Below, piece by piece: positions 6,012-11,477 of a DNA stretch of 11,477 nt. Position numbers and translations under genes: made by a program. The stretch is from JAVVPL01 sp036655775 (GTDB taxonomy: Bacteria > Bacteroidota > Bacteroidia > Bacteroidales > P3), in the NCBI GenBank assembly GCA_036655775.1, contig JAVVPL010000072.1, positions 1 to 11,477 of the forward strand, in the 5' to 3' direction. The notes below the pieces were generated by a model. It did not search any database. It saw only the letters and a list, made by a program, of their open reading frames with translations, and had not been told where the DNA came from. Every line of letters starts with the position of its first letter. Positions within the stretch are counted from its first letter, which is position 1.

Positions 6012-8930
6012 ATGAAAAAAATTAAAAAATATCTTATCCTATGTTTGAGTTGTGGTCTCAGTCTCAGTAGTGTTTTTTCCATACATGCAAATCAAGTGCC
6101 ACAGGCAATCAAATATCAAGCTGTAATTCGAGATTTGAATGGACAAGTTATTTCTGAACGCAATGATATAGATGTGAAAATTAGTATACATCTTCAATAT
6201 GCTACAGGAAAGATTGTATATAGCGAAATTCATTCAAATATAGAATCCAATGCGTATGGTATGATCCATTTGGAAATAGGACGAGGGGTAAGCACCAAAG
6301 CTAGTCCATCTTTTGATAAAATAGATTGGGGGGCAGGTTCTCATTATGTACAAGTAGAAGTCCAAATCGCAGGTCAGGGATTTACGCAAATGGGAATGGC
6401 TGAATTACTTTCCGTACCGTATGCTTTATATGCAGCCACGAGCGGAGACTCTGTGTCATTTGCGGGTTTACGTCATGATATGTTGCCTAAATATGATACT
6501 GCTTCACGGACTCTAGTCAATACTTCAATCTCTCAAGCACAAGATGGAAGTCTAGTTGTTGTAAGTCCTTCGGTTCGTTTTTTTAATCCTAAAGCTAAAT
6601 TAGGATATCAATCGTATACATTTCCATCGGAATTAGGTCTTAAAGGGCAAGTTTTGTATATACAAGATGCGATGGGTACTCTAGCTTGGACCAATAATAA
6701 TGGCGGAGGTTCTGGAGGAGGTTCTGATTTAACGCATTTAAAAGATCGGTATTATCCTTATTGGGATATTTCAAAAAACAACTTGATAGATGGGAGCATT
6801 AAACAAATTGGTAATACGCTGAGTGTAGAGTCGGATCTTACTTTAGACAAAACACTTTCAGTACAACAAAAAACAACTTTTCAAGGAGAGGTTCTCATGC
6901 AACAACCATTGCAATTAGATAATAATTTTATTTTTAATGGCTCTCTTTCTGGAACTAATACTATACAAAAAAACACCTTAGCTACGGGGCGAATTTGGGT
7001 AGGTGATGCCAAAAATGTATCGAGTGAACTTTCGTATAAATTTCCAATCTCAGTTTCATCTAATCCTTTTCAATTTTTAGGAACTAATGGACAAAAAGAC
7101 ACTTTGGTTTGGCGAAGTTTTGAAACAAAAGGAAATATATCTATTAATAAAGATACGCTCTGTGTTATTCCCAATGCAAGCGTACGCTTAAGTGTATCCT
7201 CAGGAGATGTAATTTCATTAGATAGTAATGCAATATCCATTTCAAGCATTCCAATGTCACAATTTTTGGGCGTATGGAAAAGTAAGGCCGATACCATTTA
7301 TAATAATGGGGATCTTAATAAAACCTGTGTGGCGATTGGTACAAGCCAAGCAAAAGCTAAATTACATCTTGAAAATGGAAATATGTTGATTAAAAATGGC
7401 TCTTTTACGAGCACCTCAACTTTAGAGGCTAATGCTGTGGAACCTTATAGTGGAGCGGGTATTCGTATGATGTGGCATGGAAAAAAAGCGGCTTTTCGTG
7501 CAGGGGGTGTCGAGGGACTGCAATGGGATGGGACTAAACTTGGATTGTATTCCACCGCTTTTGGAAAAAATAGTATAGCTGAAGATTATGCTTTTGCGGC
7601 AGGCCTAGAATCTCAAGCAGGTAAACATTCCATAGCTTTGGGTAATACAAATATTGCCAAAGATAGCTCAATGGTAGTGGGTATGCATAATACGGGCGAA
7701 AGTGCCTTTGTTATGGCTTTAGGGTATAAAAATACGGTGTCAGCGCCAGGTGCCTTTGCTTTGGGACATGATATAAAAATAGATGCAACAACAAGTACAG
7801 ATGGAGGAACCTATCCTGCTAGTTATTCTTTTGCCATAGGACGCGATAATAAAATACAGTCCCCCGCTTCTTTTGCTATAGGCAAAGAAGTTGAAATCAA
7901 TGGAACAAAATCGAATCAAATTGCATTAGGTAATCAAATTACCATAGAGGAGTCTTCCAATGCAATTGCCATAGGAAGTGGTCTTTTAGCAAATTCTTTT
8001 AAAATTACAAAAGCCACTAGTGCTATTGGTATTGGACGGGATGTAAATATGGTCGGAAACAATAGTATTGCCATTGGACAAAATGTGAGTGTGGGAAAAG
8101 AACATATTGCAATAGGTGGATTGGGTACAGGGACTTCACCTGGAACAAGTATAAAGGGTGGGCAAAAATCCATTGCGATTGGGTATAATAACACCTTAAA
8201 TGCAGCCGCGGGATATATGGTGGCTTTGGGGAGTAATTTGCAAATATCCGAGAATACTTCTGTTGGTATAGGAAAAGATCATGAGATACGAAGTGGAGGT
8301 ATTGAATCTGTAGTTATAGGCAAAGGAATTGTATGTAATAGAAATAGAGTGATTGCTATAGGAAGCGATTTGAACGTACTAGATATTAACAATTGTACTG
8401 TATTGGGATATATTGGAGGAAATAATCCCATACATACAGTATCCTCCTCTCTTCTTTCTCCTGGCGATGGGGAAGCCTTGATCGTTTTAGGAGGAGAGCC
8501 TTCCACATCATCCGTGTTTAAAGGGATTACTCTCTTAGGTACACGAAAGGGTGATTTAAAAATTCCTGGTGATTATTATGGAGGAGCCTCGCATCTAACT
8601 TCGGACATCCGTTTAAAGGAAAATATCAATCCTTTAGTTTCTAATCTTACTATTTTGGATTCTATAAGTCCAGTAACCTATAATTTTATAGCTGATCAAA
8701 ATCGAAAAATGGAGATTGGTTTTATTGCTCAAGATGTACAACGTTATTTCCCTAGTTTAGTTTCTCAAAGTGGTGGATTTTTATACCTTAACTATACAGG
8801 ACTAATCCCTGTTCTTTGGAAATATACGCAAGAACAACAAAAGAAAATTGTTTCTCAACAAGCTCAAATAGATGAACTAAAAGTACAATTAGAAGCCATC
8901 AAAGCTAGCATTCAAGAACTCAAAAAATAG
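6012..8930 (+). CDS. Fibre/adhesin with YadA-like head repeats and C-terminal S74 intramolecular chaperone domain
   Basis: Encodes 972 residues. Domain order: a signal peptide (about 1-26, ending SIHA); an N-domain (about 32-145) beginning IKYQAVIRDLNGQ and ending LLSVPYALYAATSG, a module common at the start of Bacteroidota fibre proteins; a segment with YTFPSELGLKGQVLY; a flexible linker GGGSGGGS (231-238); a long beta-rich stalk; a GAGIRMMWHGKKAAFRAG segment; about 18 head repeats of the form SxAIG (about 516-805); then a Peptidase_S74/chaperone-of-endosialidase domain from SDIRLKENI (Ser864) through GFIAQDVQ (903-910); and a terminal coiled coil (about 937-972). Such proteins normally trimerise into fibres, with the C-terminal domain assisting folding. 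No T9SS sorting domain is seen, so how it crosses the outer membrane is unclear. ftsE follows after 13 bases. Confidence 0.88.
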   Translation: MKKIKKYLILCLSCGLSLSSVFSIHANQVPQAIKYQAVIRDLNGQVISERNDIDVKISIHLQYATGKIVYSEIHSNIESNAYGMIHLEIGRGVSTKASPSFDKIDWGAGSHYVQVEVQIAGQGFTQMGMAELLSVPYALYAATSGDSVSFAGLRHDMLPKYDTASRTLVNTSISQAQDGSLVVVSPSVRFFNPKAKLGYQSYTFPSELGLKGQVLYIQDAMGTLAWTNNNGGGSGGGSDLTHLKDRYYPYWDISKNNLIDGSIKQIGNTLSVESDLTLDKTLSVQQKTTFQGEVLMQQPLQLDNNFIFNGSLSGTNTIQKNTLATGRIWVGDAKNVSSELSYKFPISVSSNPFQFLGTNGQKDTLVWRSFETKGNISINKDTLCVIPNASVRLSVSSGDVISLDSNAISISSIPMSQFLGVWKSKADTIYNNGDLNKTCVAIGTSQAKAKLHLENGNMLIKNGSFTSTSTLEANAVEPYSGAGIRMMWHGKKAAFRAGGVEGLQWDGTKLGLYSTAFGKNSIAEDYAFAAGLESQAGKHSIALGNTNIAKDSSMVVGMHNTGESAFVMALGYKNTVSAPGAFALGHDIKIDATTSTDGGTYPASYSFAIGRDNKIQSPASFAIGKEVEINGTKSNQIALGNQITIEESSNAIAIGSGLLANSFKITKATSAIGIGRDVNMVGNNSIAIGQNVSVGKEHIAIGGLGTGTSPGTSIKGGQKSIAIGYNNTLNAAAGYMVALGSNLQISENTSVGIGKDHEIRSGGIESVVIGKGIVCNRNRVIAIGSDLNVLDINNCTVLGYIGGNNPIHTVSSSLLSPGDGEALIVLGGEPSTSSVFKGITLLGTRKGDLKIPGDYYGGASHLTSDIRLKENINPLVSNLTILDSISPVTYNFIADQNRKMEIGFIAQDVQRYFPSLVSQSGGFLYLNYTGLIPVLWKYTQEQQKKIVSQQAQIDELKVQLEAIKASIQELKK
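7551..8420 (+). repeat. Degenerate tandem head repeats within the fibre gene
   Basis: About 18 copies of a protein repeat whose core is S/A-x-A-[IL]-G (for example HSIALGN, YSFAIGRD, NAIAIGSG, NSIAIGQN, KSIAIGYN), spaced 13-25 residues apart. The DNA copies share variants of ATTGCCATAGG but have diverged, so this is an old protein repeat, not a recent DNA expansion. It resembles the YadA/Hia head beta-roll repeat, in which each copy adds one turn. Confidence 0.85.
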
Positions 8931-8943
8931 GAATAAATAAATT

Positions 8944-9627
8944 ATGGAAATTAATACCTGTCCTCTCATTAGCATAAAACATTTGTCAGTTTATCAAAAA
9001 AACACACTCGTACTCTCTGATGTAAATATATCTATAGACAGAGGTGAATTTGTTTACGTAATAGGTAAAACAGGCACTGGCAAAAGTTCTTTATTAAGAA
9101 TTTTATATGCAGATATTCCTATCAAAGAAGGAAATGTAAATATTGCTGATTGGGATTTAAAAACTTTGCAATCCAAAGATATTCCATTTTTTCGTCGTAA
9201 ATTAGGTATTGTATTTCAAGATTTTCAATTACTATCTGATCGGAGCGTACATGATAATTTAAGCTTTGTGCTTAAATCTACACAATGGAAAGATAACAAA
9301 GCCATAGAAACTAGAATTGAAGAGGTTTTAACGAAAGTTGGCTTAACTACCAAGTCGTATAAAATGCCGTATCAATTATCGGGAGGGGAACAACAACGTT
9401 TGGCTATCGCCCGCGCTTTATTAAACGATCCTGAGCTTATTTTGGCCGATGAGCCCACTGGAAATTTAGATCCAGATACTTCGGAAGAGATTATTAGATT
9501 ATTGCTTGAAATAAGCCAATCGGGTCGTACGGTTGTTTTGGCTACACATGATTTCTTAATGATAAGTAAATTTCCTTCTCGGATTTTAGTTTGTGATGCT
9601 GGTCACGTATATCATGAAACCTTATAA
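8944..9627 (+). CDS. ftsE: Cell division ATP-binding protein FtsE (ABC ATPase)
   Basis: Encodes 227 residues, the usual size for FtsE. The ABC ATPase motifs are all present: Walker A GKTGTGKS (41-48), Q-loop Gln92 in VFQDFQLL, signature LSGGEQQR (145-152), Walker B LILADE (165-170) with Glu170, D-loop NLD and switch His202 in ATHD. The segment RRKLGIVFQDFQLLSDRSV is typical of Bacteroidota FtsE. FtsE with the membrane protein FtsX controls peptidoglycan hydrolases at the division site. No ftsX is in the window, which is common in this phylum. A LolD/MacB-type exporter ATPase is the main alternative, since these share the fold. The gene follows the fibre gene by 13 bases, probably on one transcript, and overlaps the glycosyltransferase on the other strand by 6 bases. 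Confidence 0.88.
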   Translation: MEINTCPLISIKHLSVYQKNTLVLSDVNISIDRGEFVYVIGKTGTGKSSLLRILYADIPIKEGNVNIADWDLKTLQSKDIPFFRRKLGIVFQDFQLLSDRSVHDNLSFVLKSTQWKDNKAIETRIEEVLTKVGLTTKSYKMPYQLSGGEQQRLAIARALLNDPELILADEPTGNLDPDTSEEIIRLLLEISQSGRTVVLATHDFLMISKFPSRILVCDAGHVYHETL

Positions 9628-10743
9628 TAAATTTTTCAGCGTGTTTGCATTGTTTGAATTTGAAAAAACACCTTTAAATAAAAGGAATCTTTCATCAACC
9701 AATTTATCGTCAAATTCCAACAGAAAGAGTTGTTCTATTTTTTCTTTAAATTCTTGAGGAGTCTGTGCAAGATGACAATAGGATTCAAGACCACTCCCAG
9801 CCACTAGAATGGAATTGCATAAAATAAAACGTCCTTCAAACAAGCTTTGTAATAATTTCAATTTAAGTCCAGATAAATTAAAGGATAACAATAAATGAAT
9901 ATGTGCATTTCGGATCCAATGGTCCATTTCTTCTGTGCTAGGCGATTCAATTAATTCTATATTTTTAGTTTTTGCAAGCATCTTTTTTAATTTTAATGTT
10001 GGTTTTCTACCCGCAATAACGAAGCGATGAGGCGAATTTAGAGCAATATTTTCTACAATATAGTGCACCACTTCTATATTTGAAGATACCGATAAATCGC
10101 CATGAAATAAAATATAATCGGATTTTCCTTTTTGACAGACAACTTTTGATACCGCATGGAACGCGGGCAGATAATATACCTTTGTGTTTGGAAATACATC
10201 TTGAAAATGGGTCGTGTCTAAGTTGGAAATAGCCAATAAATATTGTGCATATTGTAACTGCTTTTCAAAATGTTTGAGCCGTATACTTTCTATAAAAAAA
10301 TAAATTTTTTTGAAAATATTTTTTTCATCTTTGCCAAGTCCTTTATAATATAGGTGTTCAATATTGCAAGGTCGAACTATTTTTTTTCGTTTATTTAAAG
10401 CAGAATGATTCAAAAAACCACAAGTGTGTAACCCTTCAAATAATATCGGATAGTCATTATTAAGTAAGTTTTCTAAAAGTGGTTTTAATTTTCTACTTTG
10501 TACAATATAAGGCTTGTATCCAAAAGCAGAAAAGAGCGCTTTTTTACGAGGATAATAGTATATTTTTTTGCAATATTTTTCCAATTCAACATTCTGTTCT
10601 CTATCATATAAAAAACAATGCAAATAGATTTCAACACCTGCTTCATATAACGCTTTTATTTTGTAAAAAACATCAATTACACCTCCGTAAGTGGGAGGGT
10701 ATGGAATCGTAAAAGCGATGATATTTATTTGTTTATTTTCCAT
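9622..10743 (-). CDS. Glycosyltransferase (GT4-like, GT-B fold), Bacteroidota type
   Basis: Encodes 373 residues without signal peptide or obvious membrane span, so it is probably cytoplasmic or peripheral. The N-terminus has a glycine-rich acceptor loop, PYPPTYGGVID (14-24), after a beta strand, typical of GT4-like enzymes. Further family features are RPCNIEHLYYKGL (124-136), the LLAISNLD strand-turn (169-176), the second-domain strand FVIAG (241-245), and SGLKLKLLQSLFEGR (291-305), which occupies the nucleotide-sugar site. The usual GT4 E-x7-E motif is not obvious. The donor and acceptor cannot be read from the sequence. It is 12 bases downstream of a second glycosyltransferase, so the two probably act in one surface-glycan pathway. 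Confidence 0.82.
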   Translation of the reverse strand: MENKQINIIAFTIPYPPTYGGVIDVFYKIKALYEAGVEIYLHCFLYDREQNVELEKYCKKIYYYPRKKALFSAFGYKPYIVQSRKLKPLLENLLNNDYPILFEGLHTCGFLNHSALNKRKKIVRPCNIEHLYYKGLGKDEKNIFKKIYFFIESIRLKHFEKQLQYAQYLLAISNLDTTHFQDVFPNTKVYYLPAFHAVSKVVCQKGKSDYILFHGDLSVSSNIEVVHYIVENIALNSPHRFVIAGRKPTLKLKKMLAKTKNIELIESPSTEEMDHWIRNAHIHLLLSFNLSGLKLKLLQSLFEGRFILCNSILVAGSGLESYCHLAQTPQEFKEKIEQLFLLEFDDKLVDERFLLFKGVFSNSNNANTLKNLL

Positions 10744-10755
10744 AATTTAACACCA

Positions 10756-11477
10756 TTATTTTAAATTTTCAATTATGTTTTTTACTATTTTTTGTTCTTC
10801 TTCCCAACATAAAATTTTCTTTGCTTTCTTTGTGTTTTCAACGTATACAGAATATTGTGTTTGATCATTGAAAATTTCTTGTATTTGCATGGCTATTTGC
10901 GCAGGATTATGTGAGCGTAACAAACTGCCTATGGTGTATTTTTGTATGATGTTTTGCATTTCTATCAAAGGGGATACTAATACTGGGATTTCCGCCTGTA
11001 TGTAGTCAAACAGCTTGTTTGGCAAGCAGTATTTATAATTTAAATTGCTATCTTTTTCCAAGCTAATACCCAAATCGGCAATAGATGTATAATCCATCAA
11101 TTTTTCTAAAGGAATACGCCCTGTGAAAATCACTTTATTTGATAAAGATAGAGCCTTGGTTTTTTGTTTTAAATCTTGCAAAATATCGCCATCGCCAACG
11201 ATTAGTAAAATACAATTTTCTAAAAAAANNNNNNNNNNTCAATAGCTTCTTCTATGCCTCGATCTATATTAATGGCTCCTTGGTAGAGAATAATTTTTGT
11301 TGCTTCTGCAATTTTCAAATCCGTTTTTAAGGATGAAATTGCTTTTGTTTTTTGTGTGGGTACATTCCGAATCACATGGATGGGAATTTTGTATTTATTC
11401 GTGTAAATATCCGCAATAGAATCACAGACTGTAATTACATTTTTCAAATGTGGAAATAGGCATTTTTCTAGGCGTTC
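10756..11477 (-). CDS. Glycosyltransferase (GT4 family), C-terminal part; interrupted by a 10-N assembly gap
   Basis: One gene, split in the given sequence by N at 11229-11238. The upstream part is open to the window edge and reads VITVCDSIADIYTNKY, VIRNVP, then ILYQGAINIDRGIEEAIE; the downstream part continues FLENCILLIVGDGD (11224 down to about 11185), KVIFTGRIP, the nucleotide-sugar segment PNKLFDYIQAEIPVLVSP, and ends at 10756. These pieces are consecutive parts of a GT4 glycosyltransferase: the start of the second Rossmann domain (YQG...RG) followed by its LxIVGDGD strand. The N-terminal acceptor domain lies beyond the window. With exactly 10 N the frames do not match, which I attribute to the placeholder gap length. 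It precedes the other glycosyltransferase by 12 bases; substrate unknown. Confidence 0.85.
11229..11238. other. Assembly gap (10 N)
   Basis: Ten N directly after a run of seven A (11222-11228). Ten is a common placeholder length, so the real number of missing bases is unknown. It lies inside a glycosyltransferase gene. Confidence 0.98.

Noticed and set aside
6012..6080. Lipoprotein signal at the fibre N-terminus because of cysteines at positions 11 and 14
   Set aside because: The residues before either Cys do not fit a lipobox (Leu at -3 and small residues at -2/-1), and a normal cleavage site follows at SIHA-NQ.
7551..8420. Repeated short motifs considered as a CRISPR or DNA minisatellite
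   Set aside because: The similarity follows the reading frame and protein core SxAIG, spacing varies and the DNA copies are diverged; it is a protein repeat.
6012..8930. The fibre protein as evidence of a prophage, because S74 and fibre-like domains occur in phage tail proteins
   Set aside because: It has a Sec signal peptide and a Bacteroidota-type N-domain, and no capsid, terminase, integrase, lysis or other tail genes are nearby; the neighbours are housekeeping and surface genes.
11139..11330. Plus-strand open frame across the N gap
   Set aside because: It runs antisense to the glycosyltransferase, depends on unknown bases and has no recognisable protein features.
11220..11447. A separate short protein ending just past the N gap, and a separate 141-residue protein starting at TTG 11181
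   Set aside because: Both are parts of one glycosyltransferase split by the placeholder N; the downstream frame is open through the LLIVGDGD strand up to the gap, and the upstream frame is open to the window edge.

Overview
The window looks like a chromosomal piece of a low-GC member of the Bacteroidota. The evidence is an intergenic promoter of the Bacteroidota type (TTG, 19 bases, TATCTTTG), a type IX secretion sorting domain, a signal peptidase I with the DUF5684-type membrane extension usual in this phylum, and ClpP and trigger factor of the Bacteroidota type. I see no phage, plasmid, transposon, tRNA, rRNA or CRISPR features. The sequence contains one 10-base run of N (11229-11238), an assembly gap inside the last gene. 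No stretch over 300 bases lacks a gene; the longest is 222 bases (5193-5414), and it holds two divergent promoters.

Left part (1-5192): the 3' part of a tamB-like gene (+) ends in a hairpin terminator that contains its own stop codon. It runs head-on into a tightly packed minus-strand operon, tig - clpP - lepB, with gaps of 8 and 3 bases. This set covers nascent-chain folding (trigger factor), cytoplasmic proteolysis (ClpP) and signal-peptide removal (LepB). clpX does not follow clpP here, although that is its usual place; lepB takes the position.

Middle part (5193-9627): a plus-strand run starts at a clear promoter. It contains a small secreted protein with a T9SS type A sorting domain and a 972-residue fibre/adhesin. 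The fibre has a signal peptide, a conserved Bacteroidota fibre N-domain, about 18 YadA-like head repeats, a C-terminal S74 intramolecular chaperone domain and a terminal coiled coil. Thirteen bases later comes an FtsE-type ABC ATPase. FtsE is a cell-division/envelope protein, so its apparent co-transcription with a surface fibre gene is notable.

Right part (9622-11477): two minus-strand glycosyltransferase genes 12 bases apart, the upstream one cut by the window edge and broken by the N gap. The second overlaps the 3' end of ftsE by 6 bases, tail to tail. They probably take part in surface polysaccharide or glycolipid synthesis, but no substrate can be read from the sequence.

Most genes are recognisable conserved families. 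The least explained item is the fibre protein: it has no visible T9SS sorting domain of its own, and its S74 domain has the conserved Ser-Asp but no histidine after it. I found no convincing evidence of a wholly undescribed system.
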